64,000 nucleotides of DNA. Source: Embleya sp049739465. GTDB lineage: Bacteria > Actinomycetota > Actinomycetes > Streptomycetales > Streptomycetaceae. The position numbers and the translations under genes are program-made. The DNA is taken from positions 1 through 64,000 of the forward strand of contig NZ_JBMHHY010000022.1 of assembly GCF_049739465.1 (NCBI RefSeq). Reading direction: 5' to 3'. Every line of letters starts with the position of its first letter. Position 1 is the stretch's first letter. The notes under the pieces were generated by a model, which had not been told where the DNA came from, did no database searches, and saw only the letters and a list, made by a program, of their open reading frames with translations. This document shows, piece by piece, positions 42,050-49,141 of this stretch.

Positions 42050-42083
42050 CCTCTTTCCTCGCCCGCGCGCGCGAGGAAAGAGG
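42050..42083. terminator. Perfect 13-bp stem-loop
   Basis: CCTCTTTCCTCGC (42050-42062) pairs perfectly with GCGAGGAAAGAGG (42071-42083) across an 8-nt loop. It lies 145 bp upstream of the small hydrophobic protein gene and far from any supported upstream gene. It may be a terminator of unseen transcription or part of a long 5-prime leader. Confidence 0.5.
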
Positions 42084-42154
42084 AACAGGCCCTGGACGGG
42101 GGAAAGCGCAATGATTGCCGAGCGAAGAATCAGTTGCGATCCCTGCCCGAAAAT

Positions 42155-42177
42155 AGGCCCGGCAAACGGCCTTTTTT
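42155..42177 (+). terminator. Short hairpin with T-run (attenuator-like)
   Basis: AGGCC (42155-42159) and GGCCT (42168-42172) flank an 8-nt loop and are followed by a run of six T. This is unusual in so GC-rich a genome. It lies 52 nt before the start of the small hydrophobic protein gene, so it could attenuate that gene. Confidence 0.4.
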
Positions 42178-42228
42178 CGAGGCATGCACCCGAATTGGCT
42201 GGGCACAAGAGTGGCGGAGGTAAAAACA

Positions 42229-42399
42229 ATGGTTCCCTTGCTTGTAGTTCTGCTCCTCGCCCTGATCCTTTTCGGTGCCGGTTTCGCGGTGAAGATCCTT
42301 TGGTGGGCCGCGATCGTCGTCCTGATCGTCTGGGCACTCGGCTTCGTCGTCCGTTCGACCGGCAGCGGTGGCGGCCGTGGCCGCTGGTACCGCTGGTAG
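42229..42399 (+). CDS. Small hydrophobic membrane protein (56 residues)
   Basis: ATG 42229 to stop 42399, with GGAGG 9 nt upstream. Two hydrophobic helices (VPLLVVLLLALILFGAGFAV and ILWWAAIVVLIVWALGFVV) are joined by a single Lys, followed by a Gly/Arg tail ending GRWYRW. This is the widely conserved Streptomyces protein usually annotated as hydrophobic protein. The two helices probably form a membrane hairpin. Function unknown. Confidence 0.75.
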   Translation: MVPLLVVLLLALILFGAGFAVKILWWAAIVVLIVWALGFVVRSTGSGGGRGRWYRW

Positions 42400-42547
42400 C
42401 AGTGCCGCCCCACGACGGTGCCGTCACGTAGTCGGGCACGGTTCCGCAACCCGTCGGCGTCAGTCGAGGAACTCATCGCGATGGGCGAGGTTTTCGCCGT
42501 TGACCGGTTGATGGTGCTGCCCGGGCGGTCGTGATACGAGCGGTTCG

Positions 42548-43035
42548 TCAAAGGGGGAGCGTCAGGCTCGCGGCAGGCCAAATCATCTGCTGACTGTCTG
42601 CGGTGATCTCCATACGGAGGGAGGCCGGATCGACCGGTCCATACTCCGCGATGAAGTGCCGCGCGCGTTCGAGTTGCCCCCACAAGTCGAACGGGCCTGA
42701 CGAATGAACCACCGGTGAACCGGACCGAGCCGCTGACGGGCGGCGTTCACCAGATACTCGTCCACATCCACCGACAGCACGTGATCGTCACCGAGGCGAC
42801 GTCCGAGCAGGGCGGCCGAATAGCCGCTGCCGGTACCGAGGTCGAGCACCCGCATGCCCTCCTCGATCTCCGCGACGTCGAACATGCGCAGCACGAGCGA
42901 GGGCAACGTCGATGACGAGGTGGGAGGTCGATCGGAGGCCGGCACCACGTCGTCGCCGGCCGTGTCGGCGTGCGCGTCCCCGACCTGTGTCACCAGCGTT
43001 CGGTTGTCGTATGCCGAGTTGGTCCAGGACGCCAT
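42548..43035 (-). pseudogene. Remnant of a SAM-dependent methyltransferase
   Basis: ATG 43035 opens a frame with the N-terminal part of a protein-isoaspartate-type methyltransferase, including the SAM motif RVLDLGTGSGYSAALLGRRLG and VLSVDVDEYLV. At about 42730 the similarity stops. The end of such an enzyme (GPFDLWGQLERARHF, EYGPVDPASLRMEIT, IWPAASLTLPL, stop at 42548) then follows directly in another frame. About 200 central residues are missing, so the gene has an internal deletion with frameshift. Related enzymes occur with small peptide genes in actinomycetes; none is seen here. Confidence 0.65.
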
Positions 43036-43080
43036 GTTTGCAACTAATATTCTTCGTCCTGTTTGCGACAAGCAGTGCCA

Positions 43081-43117
43081 CAAAAAGCGAAAGCCCCTCC
43101 AAGGGAGGGGCTTTCGC
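43081..43117 (-). terminator. Strong intrinsic terminator of the XRE/DUF397 pair
   Basis: GCGAAAGCCCCTCC (43087-43100) pairs over all 14 bp with 43104-43117 across a 3-nt AAG loop. On the minus strand it is followed by TTTTTG. It begins 12 bp after the DUF397 stop and is the clearest rho-independent terminator in the window. Confidence 0.92.
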
Positions 43118-43128
43118 GTTCCCGAAGG

Positions 43129-43338
43129 TCAGCGAACTGCGGCGATGAACGACGTCCAGGCGTCGGACCGGACCGCGAAGGCGGGCCCTGTGGGGTTCTT
43201 GCTGTCACGAACGGCCGTCTGGACGTCCGTGTGGGCCACGGAAACGCAGCCGTTCTGCTGGCCGCTGCGGGTGCTCTTGAACCAGGTCAGGTGGCCGTAC
43301 TCGGACGCCTGCTGCACGACGGGGGGAAGCTGAGTCAC
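43129..43338 (-). CDS. DUF397-domain small protein
   Basis: A 69-residue protein of the DUF397 family: WFKSTRSGQQNGCVSVAH at the start, VAVRDSKNPTGPAFAV-type middle (AVRDSKNPTGP) and the terminal AWTSFIAAVR. Its GTG start overlaps the stop of the XRE gene by 4 bp, the standard arrangement in streptomycetes. These pairs (WhiJ/AbaA-like) influence development and antibiotic production; DUF397 proteins are thought to modulate the partner regulator. A terminator follows directly. Confidence 0.9.
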   Translation of the reverse strand: MTQLPPVVQQASEYGHLTWFKSTRSGQQNGCVSVAHTDVQTAVRDSKNPTGPAFAVRSDAWTSFIAAVR

Positions 43339-44189
43339 TTGAGGTCTTCCAGTCGCTTCTTGATGATCGCTTGGGTGTTCTGGCTATCGAGAGCGTGGGT
43401 GCGCAGGTAATCGAAGAACCGTACGTACCGTCGGATCTCACGGGCATTATCCCGCTGAAAGCTCACAGAAACAGTGTCCACGAAGGCAACGCTCGGATCC
43501 TGGGCGTCTCGAAAGTGCAGGAGCGTCAGACCGGCAGTAGTTGGCGCCGCCGCGTCGTAGGGGATCACCTGCACCGTGACGTTGGGTCGCTCGGCCACGT
43601 CCAGCAGGTGTGCGAGTTGGGCACGCAGTGCGTGTTTCCCGCCAATCTCGTACATGAGGGCTGCCATGGTGATCACGCCCGAGTACTCCACGGGGTCGTC
43701 CTCGGTGAGCAACACGCGCTGGCGCCGCTGGCGTACCTCGACGAGCGTTTCGATGTCCTCCTCATCCTGAACGAACGGCCCGCTCCCGATGACCGCCCGC
43801 GAGTAGTCGGCCGTCTGCAACAAGCCTGGGATGAGCAGCGGTTGGTACTCCCACGCCGCAGCGGCTTCCGCCTCAAGCCCGATCTGCTCCTGGTAGTCGT
43901 TGTTGAGGACGTCGGCATACGGCGCTACTGCCCACCAAGAGCGCTCTCGCCCATCCGCGACCAGCGCTTCGCATTTGTCCCGACCGTCCGAGTCGACCTC
44001 GTACAACTCCATGAGCTTGTACAGATCGCGACGCGTGACGCCGGACTGCGCATTCTCGATGCGCGACACCTTTGATTTGTGCCACCCGAGCTGTGCTCCT
44101 ACCTCCTCGACCGTGAGTCGCCGCAGTTCTCGCAACGTGCGGAGTTCATTGCCGAGCCTCCGTCGAGCCAACATCGGTGTCGTAGGCAT
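43335..44189 (-). CDS. XRE-family regulator with DUF5753 domain (WhiJ-like)
   Basis: A 284-residue regulator. The helix-turn-helix is at about 8-62 (RRLGNELRTLRELRRLTVEEVGAQLGWHKSKVSRIENAQSG); the DUF5753 domain follows (AAAAWEYQPLLIPGLLQTADYSRAVI, RQRRQRVLL, VTVQVIPYDA). Start ATG 44189 has AGGGAGGG upstream; the longer frame upstream is not used. Paired with DUF397 downstream. Base composition here is lower in GC than the neighbours, which suggests acquisition. Confidence 0.9.
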   Translation of the reverse strand: MPTTPMLARRRLGNELRTLRELRRLTVEEVGAQLGWHKSKVSRIENAQSGVTRRDLYKLMELYEVDSDGRDKCEALVADGRERSWWAVAPYADVLNNDYQEQIGLEAEAAAAWEYQPLLIPGLLQTADYSRAVIGSGPFVQDEEDIETLVEVRQRRQRVLLTEDDPVEYSGVITMAALMYEIGGKHALRAQLAHLLDVAERPNVTVQVIPYDAAAPTTAGLTLLHFRDAQDPSVAFVDTVSVSFQRDNAREIRRYVRFFDYLRTHALDSQNTQAIIKKRLEDLK

Positions 44190-44467
44190 CTGTTGTCCCT
44201 CCCTGGTCAGCGCACCAGTGAAGCGCCATGCACGCATGGTGCTGCCAGATTTTACCTTCGCTTGACTGATGCGTGTTGCAAATAGAAGTTGCGCGAGAGA
44301 TTCTGACGCAACCAGCACTACGTGTAGTGATCTTATCCACGCGGGGTGTGATCGGCGCTGCCGTCACGCTTGCTCACTGCTGCCCGCGTGCGTCCCTTTG
44401 GAGGCGACTGGCTGTGCTTCGACATCAGCTACTGGCAGAACTGCCGCCAACCTTCGCGCAATCACCT

Positions 44468-44851
44468 GTGTCGGTCCTCGGAGGACTCGAACGCGGCTGC
44501 ATCGAGGTGGAGTTCGACTCTCGCGCCGGACACGTCGAACGTATGCGCAGGATCACCCGCGCGACACGCCACGCCTGCGATCACCGCGACTCGGACGTCC
44601 TTCGGATGGCCGGTGCGGTCGTTGGCGAGGTCGTCACGGCTCGGGAGGCGGATGGACCGGTTGGGCGGTCGGCGCACTGGTGCTCGGTCGGTCATTCGGA
44701 GGCGGATTCTGATGCGGAACCTGCCTCGGTGGTAAGGGAGTTGTGGCGGGTGGATCATCTCGGGCGGGCGTTGGAGGCGGTGGCGTTGCCGGTCGGGGTT
44801 GGCTGCCTGCCGCCTACTGCGCGGGGTGTTTCGGTGCGGGTGGCGGGATGA
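44468..44851 (+). CDS. Hypothetical protein, first of an overlapping small-gene cassette
   Basis: A 127-residue frame from GTG 44468 whose stop overlaps the start of the phosphotransferase gene (ATGA at 44848). The segment FDSRAGHVERMRRITRATRH resembles the N-terminal strand and helix of the small HATPase-like (anti-sigma type) proteins that usually accompany XRE/DUF397 pairs, but later ATPase motifs are not visible. It may be a decayed or shortened member. Coding status rests on the overlap and on the divergent position opposite the XRE gene. Confidence 0.45.
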   Translation: MSVLGGLERGCIEVEFDSRAGHVERMRRITRATRHACDHRDSDVLRMAGAVVGEVVTAREADGPVGRSAHWCSVGHSEADSDAEPASVVRELWRVDHLGRALEAVALPVGVGCLPPTARGVSVRVAG

Positions 44852-45639
44852 GTCCACGTTATGGGTGGTCGGAACTTCCGGTTCTGGTATGGGAGTTCGT
44901 CACGTCGATGGTCGGTCCCGTCGAGTCGGTGGTGCCGGTGGTCGGGCCGTACACCAGTTCCTTTACCGGGGCGGTGACCACTGCTTCCGGGACGGTGTTC
45001 GTGAAGGTGGCGGAGGAGGCCACTGCGCCGTTGTCGGCTCGGGCGCAGACCAGTGAGGTTGCGGCGAGTGCGGTGGTCGGGGTCTTGTCGCCTCGGTTGC
45101 TCGGGCACGGGTGTGTGGACGGGTGGCGGGTGCTGGTGTTCGAGCATGTCGAGGGGCGGCCGGTGCGGTTGGCTCTGGGGTCGCAGGATCTGGCGCAGGT
45201 GGTGGGTGTCGTGGATCGGATCGGGCGGATTCGGCCGGGGCGCGGTGCGGGGTTGCCGACGTTGGTGGGGCGGTTGCGGGAGCACGTTGCGCAGGGGCGT
45301 GGCGGGCCGTTGTGTGGGGATCGGTTGCTGCACACCGATCTGACGTCGGCGAACATGATCCGTCGGGCGGACGGGTGGGTGTCCGTGGTGGATTGGGGTC
45401 GGGTGGCCGTCGGACCGCGGTGGGCGGAGGTCGGGTTTCTCGGGTCGCATCTGGTGGGTGCCGGGAACGAGTTGGGTGAGGTGCGGCGGTGGATGTGGCG
45501 GTTTCCCGAGTGGCGTCGGACCCCGCATTCGGCTCGGCGGGCGTTGGCGGAGGCGATGGTGGGGCATACGGCGGGCGAGGCGACCTGGTGGCTCGACCTG
45601 GCCGATGCCCCGGTCCGATGCGGCGAGGTGGGGCGATGA
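44848..45639 (+). CDS. APH-like phosphotransferase
   Basis: A 263-residue kinase of the aminoglycoside phosphotransferase/choline kinase-like fold. Visible catalytic features: K53 in TVFVKVAEE, a hinge near VLVFEHVEGRPV, catalytic loop LLHTDLTSANMI (D164, N169) and metal-binding D182 in SVVDWGRVAVGP. A glycine-rich loop is not obvious. The target is unknown; antibiotic modification or a small metabolite are both possible. Start and stop overlap both neighbours by 4 bp, so it belongs to one translationally coupled cassette. Confidence 0.8.
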   Translation: MSPRYGWSELPVLVWEFVTSMVGPVESVVPVVGPYTSSFTGAVTTASGTVFVKVAEEATAPLSARAQTSEVAASAVVGVLSPRLLGHGCVDGWRVLVFEHVEGRPVRLALGSQDLAQVVGVVDRIGRIRPGRGAGLPTLVGRLREHVAQGRGGPLCGDRLLHTDLTSANMIRRADGWVSVVDWGRVAVGPRWAEVGFLGSHLVGAGNELGEVRRWMWRFPEWRRTPHSARRALAEAMVGHTAGEATWWLDLADAPVRCGEVGR

Positions 45640-45851
45640 GCGGGTGCATTCCCGACGAGGAGGAGGAAGTCCCCTGTGATGTGGGGGACTTCGTGTGGAC
45701 CTTCCACCCCGACGGCGACCAGATCGGGTCGGGACACGTCGTGTCCGTGGACCTGCCGGGAGGCACGGTCACGGTGGAGGACCGCGACGGGCGACGGCGG
45801 TCGTTTCCATTCGCCCTGGTCGAGGCGCCCCCGGTCGGGCGCGCCGATTAG
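45636..45851 (+). CDS. Small acidic beta-rich protein (71 residues)
   Basis: ATG 45636 overlaps the kinase stop (ATGA). After an acidic start (IPDEEEEVPCDVGDF) the sequence predicts an SH3-like small barrel: VWTFHPDGDQIGSGHVVSVD, TVTVEDRDGRRRSFPF and a terminal LVEAPPVGRAD. Family not recognised. Its 3-prime end and the DNA behind it are present a second time, decayed, at 47695-47890. Confidence 0.6.
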   Translation: MSGCIPDEEEEVPCDVGDFVWTFHPDGDQIGSGHVVSVDLPGGTVTVEDRDGRRRSFPFALVEAPPVGRAD

Positions 45852-45908
45852 GGCCGCACACTGCGGCCGGCCCGCGAGGGCGTGCCGATGGCGATGTCCT
45901 GAGGCGGG

Positions 45909-46088
45909 TTGCCGATCGCGCCGGCCGAGCCGGTTCCCGGCGACGATGACTGGCGCAAGCAACTCCTGTGTCTGGCAAGGGAGTTGATCCGGCCGGTGCA
46001 TCAGGAGACGGGTGTGGGAGTGGGGCTCGACCTTGGAAGTGGACCCCACCCCGCGCGCCCCGACAGAGAAGAGACGTACCCGCGATGA
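45909..46088 (+). CDS. Small protein in the kinase cassette (59 residues)
   Basis: The frame ends at 46088 and overlaps the next start by 4 bp (ATGA). The start is probably TTG 45909 behind GAGGCGGG; no ATG is available. The best-defined part is the helix DDDWRKQLLCLARELIRPVHQETGVG. The DNA encoding the DDDWRKQL part is duplicated in decayed form near 47850. Function unknown. Confidence 0.45.
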   Translation: MPIAPAEPVPGDDDWRKQLLCLARELIRPVHQETGVGVGLDLGSGPHPARPDREETYPR

Positions 46089-46312
46089 CATACCAATTCG
46101 GGTGGACACGCGGTGCTCCGCCGAACACGTCGACCGTGGATCGAGTCCAGGACGAGCGGTTGAGTCTGCTGGTCCGGGAGTGGGTCGACGGGGCGGACGT
46201 CGAGATGCCCCTACCGGCGCCGCCTCCGACACCGAGCGGGCGACCGCGCCGGCTGTGGCGGTTGCTCGTGTGGTTGCGCGCGTTCCGGGCAGGCCGGCGG
46301 GGCACACGGTGA
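46085..46312 (+). CDS. Small basic-tailed protein, end of the kinase cassette (75 residues)
   Basis: ATG 46085 overlaps the previous stop. The N-terminal half is hydrophilic (TSTVDRVQDERLSLLVREWVDGADVEMP), followed by a Pro-rich linker and an amphipathic, Arg/Trp-rich helix (RRLWRLLVWLRAFRAGRR) that could lie on the membrane. No family recognised. With the three genes before it, it completes a chain of overlapping starts and stops. Confidence 0.5.
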   Translation: MTYQFGWTRGAPPNTSTVDRVQDERLSLLVREWVDGADVEMPLPAPPPTPSGRPRRLWRLLVWLRAFRAGRRGTR

Positions 46313-46435
46313 GTACCCGGCGGCGGGTTCCGGGGAGTACGAGCCAGTGCTGTGACCGACAACGTTCGCCGGGTTGGTGGTGACGGCGCCTTAACCGGTG
46401 GGATGTAGGCCGACATCCGATCCGATGCAGGAGGC

Positions 46436-46612
46436 GTGGCGGCAGCGTCGGTCAAGGTCCGGAGGCTGACCGACCAGGAGGGCCGGCAGTTACAGAGGAT
46501 CGTGCGGCGGGGCAGCACCAGTTCGGTGCGCTACCGGCGGGCGATGATGCTGCCGGCCTCGGCCGGCGGGAACCGGGTGCCGGTGGTCGCCCAACTCGTG
46601 CGGACGGACAGG
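46436..46612 (+). mobile_element. IS630-family transposase, 5-prime fragment
   Basis: GTG 46436 after GCAGGAGG begins a frame whose first about 58 residues match the conserved start of IS630-type transposases (VKVRRLTDQEGRQLQRIVRR, then VRYRRAMMLPASAGGN and VPVVAQLV, a helix-turn-helix). Similarity ends near 46612 and the catalytic DDE part is absent, replaced by the peptidase E gene on the other strand. It is a truncated, inactive remnant. Confidence 0.75.
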
Positions 46613-46664
46613 TCGACGAGGGAACGACCCGACCGACGTTCCCTTCAGGAACTGCCCGGTGCGG

Positions 46665-47399
46665 TCAGGGCTGGAACAGTTTCCACTGCCCCTCGGAGAC
46701 GACTTGGGCGGCGCCGTCGACCACCTTGATGGCGGTCTGGTCGTCGATCGCATACGTCGGCGCGGGAATCCGTGCCGCCCACCTCTCCGCGTTGGCCAAG
46801 GAGGCGTCGGGGTGGTTCGGGTGCTCCAGGTGCGGGATCACCGCGAAGTCGACGAGTCCTGCCCCCTGTCCCGTGACCAGGATTCTGTCGACGTCACCCT
46901 CAGGCGTGGCGAAGACGATGTCTTCCGACCTCAACGGTCCATCGTTCCCGCGGGGCGGTTCGTGGTAGGTCTCGACAAAGGTGGAGGCAACAGCCATGCT
47001 CCCGGCGCTCACCCCCACGTAGACCGCCTCGGAACGCAGCGTCGGCAGTAGGCCGGTCAAACCGGAGCGCCGCATCCAGTTGGCGAGAAACAGCGGGTCG
47101 CCGCCCCATACCAGCAGTGCGTCGGCGGCCTGGACCGTTGGCACCCAAGCAGCCTCCTCGATGCTCGGCAGCGCCGTCAGCTCCAGAATCCCCAACGATT
47201 TCCAACCCAATCCACACAACGGCGACGGACCCTCACCGGATATCGCCCGCCACGCCATGCCGGGCCCGCCGGGGAAGGGGTAGATGGCGGTGGGGATGAA
47301 CAAGGCGTTGGACTCGGCGATCGATTTGCCCAGCAGGTCGACCAGCGCGTCATGGATGCTGGCGTTCTTGATCCCGGACGACGTGAGGAGTGCTCTCAT
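46665..47399 (-). CDS. Peptidase E (S51) family protein
   Basis: A 244-residue class I glutamine amidotransferase-like protein of the S51 aspartyl dipeptidase/peptidase E family. The nucleophile elbow is GVSAGSM (S131), and the putative catalytic His is H190 in VIPHLEHPNH. LLVWGGDPLFLANWM and YAIDDQTAIKV are typical family segments. Start ATG 47399 follows GGGAGG. It lies between an IS630 fragment and a decayed duplicated segment, so it was probably acquired. Confidence 0.88.
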   Translation of the reverse strand: MRALLTSSGIKNASIHDALVDLLGKSIAESNALFIPTAIYPFPGGPGMAWRAISGEGPSPLCGLGWKSLGILELTALPSIEEAAWVPTVQAADALLVWGGDPLFLANWMRRSGLTGLLPTLRSEAVYVGVSAGSMAVASTFVETYHEPPRGNDGPLRSEDIVFATPEGDVDRILVTGQGAGLVDFAVIPHLEHPNHPDASLANAERWAARIPAPTYAIDDQTAIKVVDGAAQVVSEGQWKLFQP

Positions 47400-47694
47400 G
47401 TGCCTACCTCCCTGAGTTGCCTACTGCGGAGCACTCGCTGCGCCCCGAACCTCGCTGGACCTGCGCTTGGGTCAGATCCAGACCGATCCGGGTGGTGCGA
47501 CGCACCGCCCGAACATCGGTCCGATCACGACAACGAGACACCCCGACACCCTAAAAGGCAGGTACGACACAACCCGGCCAACGTAAGCGGTCAGAGCACC
47601 TGGGACCTCGACCAGGGCCGCGCGTTCATCGAGCGCTACCGACGGGCGAGTTGCCGCGACACCTGCTCCGGGCGCGGAGGTGTGTTCACTGACA

Positions 47695-47890
47695 CGCAGG
47701 CGCGAGGGCGGCGCACCTGCGCGTTCGGCCTGGTCGAGGTGGCCCCGGTTCGGCGCGCCATTAGGGCCGGACACTGCGGCAGGCCCGCCATGGGCGTGCC
47801 ATGGCGGGCCTGCCGCGGGGCGGTGAGCCGGTTTCCGGCGACGAGGAACGACGAGGAACGACGAGAGCAACTCCCGTGTGCGACGAGGCG
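47695..47890 (+). repeat. Decayed second copy of the 45790-45990 segment
   Basis: In the 520-bp gap between peptidase E and the SDR gene, about 200 bp match 45790-45990. Shared blocks include CCTGGTCGAGG, GGCGCGCC, ATTAGGGCCG, ACACTGCGGC, GGCCCGC, GAGCCGGTT, CCGGCGACGA and GCAACTCC. It corresponds to the end of the 71-residue gene and the start of the 59-residue gene, here with no open frame. The rest of the gap (47400-47694) shows no supported gene. Confidence 0.75.
47776..47816. terminator. Perfect 18-bp hairpin downstream of the SDR gene
   Basis: GCGGCAGGCCCGCCATGG (47776-47793) pairs perfectly with 47799-47816 across the 5-nt loop GCGTG. It lies about 100 bp after the SDR stop on the minus strand and inside the decayed duplicate, whose other copy lacks the stem. 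Probably a terminator. Confidence 0.65.
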
Positions 47891-47919
47891 GTTCGACCGG
47901 GGCCGCGTGGACGATCGGA

Positions 47920-48651
47920 CTAGAGTCCGCCTGCCACCCGGAGGATCGCCCCGGTTGCATACGACGCATCGGTGGAGAGCAGCCAGGAGACGGCTGCGGC
48001 GATCTCCTCCGGCTGTCCGGCGCGACCCAGGGGGATGGCGGCGGCGACCTTGCCGGGGCGTTCGGGGTCCTGGTGAAAGTCGGTCCAGATGGTGCCGGGT
48101 GCAACGCCGTTGACGCGGATGCCCTGGGGGCCGACCTCCTTGGACAGCCCCATGGTCATCGCGTCGACAGCGGCCTTGGCCGCCGCGTAGTGAACGTACA
48201 GTCCCGGGCTGCCGAGCGTGGCCGCGGCCGAGGAGATATTGACTATCGCTCCGCCGCCGTTGCGTTCCATGTCCTGGATGGCACGCCGGGCACACAGGAG
48301 GTATCCGAGCACGTTGACGTCGAGTGCCCGGCGGATACCGGCAGGGTCGGCATCGGTCAGCCGTCCGTTCGGGCCGCCGGTCCCGGCGTTGTTCACGAGC
48401 GCGGTGACGGGACCGATGTCGGCGGCTCGGTCGAAGAGGTGGTTGACGTCCGTCTCGTCGGCGGTGTCCACACGGACGGTGACGCACTTGCGGCCGGCCT
48501 GCCGGACGGTTGCGGCAACCGCCGCTGCTGCGGAGCTGTCCGAGTGGTAGCCGAGGACGATGTCGTGTCCCTCGCTCGCGAGGCGCGCGCAGACTGCTGC
48601 GCCGATCCCGCGGCTTCCGCCGGTGACCACCGTCACGAGTTGTGCTTGCAT
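47920..48651 (-). CDS. SDR-family oxidoreductase
   Basis: A 243-residue classical short-chain dehydrogenase. The NAD(P) motif is TGGSRGIG (about 10-17), with NNAG at about 89, catalytic Ser in NISSAA, YxxxK in YVHYAAAK and PGTIWTD behind. Overall it is closest to 3-oxoacyl-ACP reductase/glucose dehydrogenase-like enzymes; the substrate is unknown. ATG 48651 is preferred over 48657 because GGGAG then sits 6 nt away. Confidence 0.92.
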   Translation of the reverse strand: MQAQLVTVVTGGSRGIGAAVCARLASEGHDIVLGYHSDSSAAAAVAATVRQAGRKCVTVRVDTADETDVNHLFDRAADIGPVTALVNNAGTGGPNGRLTDADPAGIRRALDVNVLGYLLCARRAIQDMERNGGGAIVNISSAAATLGSPGLYVHYAAAKAAVDAMTMGLSKEVGPQGIRVNGVAPGTIWTDFHQDPERPGKVAAAIPLGRAGQPEEIAAAVSWLLSTDASYATGAILRVAGGL

Positions 48652-49126
48652 GTTCATCTCCCAGGATGTGTGCGTATTCGACGTTGCTCGTGTAGTTCGT
48701 GCTGCTTGTGCTGCTCGGTCGCGGGGCGTGCGGCGATGGTGCCGCTGCCTTCCGGTGCGGAAGGCAGCCCCTGGTGGGTAGGGCGGTCGGTCGGTGAGTC
48801 GTTGTGCCCCGCCCGCGTGAGCGGTGCGGCAGTGGGCGCTGCTGGCGCTGCCGAGAGAGCATCGGCAAGCGCAGGCGCCGCCGCTCGTGGCGGCCGAGGG
48901 TGTCCGGCAGCGGCCCCTGGTAGGGGCTTCGGCGGCGGAACGGGCGTTGCGGAGGGTTGGTTCGTTCGCCCTGGTTTTGCCCGGCTGTGCCGGGCCGGGC
49001 AGCGCCGGGCAGCGCACGCGCAAGCGCTGTCGGCGGTCCCGGCGCGCGGCTGTTCCGCGCCGATCGGTTCCGGGGCGGTCCGCCGTCGCCCTTCAGACGA
49101 CTCCGTCCTTCAGACGACCTCGCCCT
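48652..49126. other. 475-bp gap between SDR and GlxA-type genes
   Basis: No gene is supported; frames on both strands are Ala/Arg-rich with no domain. The right end carries three 17-bp tandem repeats that run into the GlxA-type gene. The left end must contain the SDR promoter but no clear hexamers were identified. Confidence 0.4.
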
Positions 49127-49141
49127 TCAGACCGCTTCGGC
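49091..49141. repeat. Three 17-bp tandem repeats spanning a stop codon
   Basis: Units CTTCAGACGACTCCGTC (49091), CTTCAGACGACCTCGCC (49108) and CTTCAGACCGCTTCGGC (49125) follow directly on each other. The TCA in the third unit (49127-49129) is the stop codon of the GlxA-type gene, so the repeat has copied the gene end outward. Confidence 0.75.

Larger units (their letters stand above)
41622..42228. other. 607-bp region without a supported gene; operators and hairpins
   Basis: The first about 160 bp are markedly AT-richer than the surroundings and hold two inverted repeats, CGGAGA-AAT-TCTCCG (41647-41661) and ATATCG-N11-CGATAT (41760-41782). These are candidate operators for the Gly-rich protein gene. 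Further right are a 13-bp hairpin (42050-42083) and a short hairpin plus T6 run (42155-42177). Open frames here are Arg/Gly-rich and not convincing. Confidence 0.5.

Noticed and set aside
41824..42114. 96-codon plus-strand frame upstream of the hydrophobic protein gene
   Set aside because: No ribosome site, no domain, and a 13-bp hairpin lies within its 3-prime end.
45890..47920. Complete integrative element with attachment sites
   Set aside because: No integrase, no tRNA gene and no clean att duplication; the direct duplicates are decayed gene fragments.
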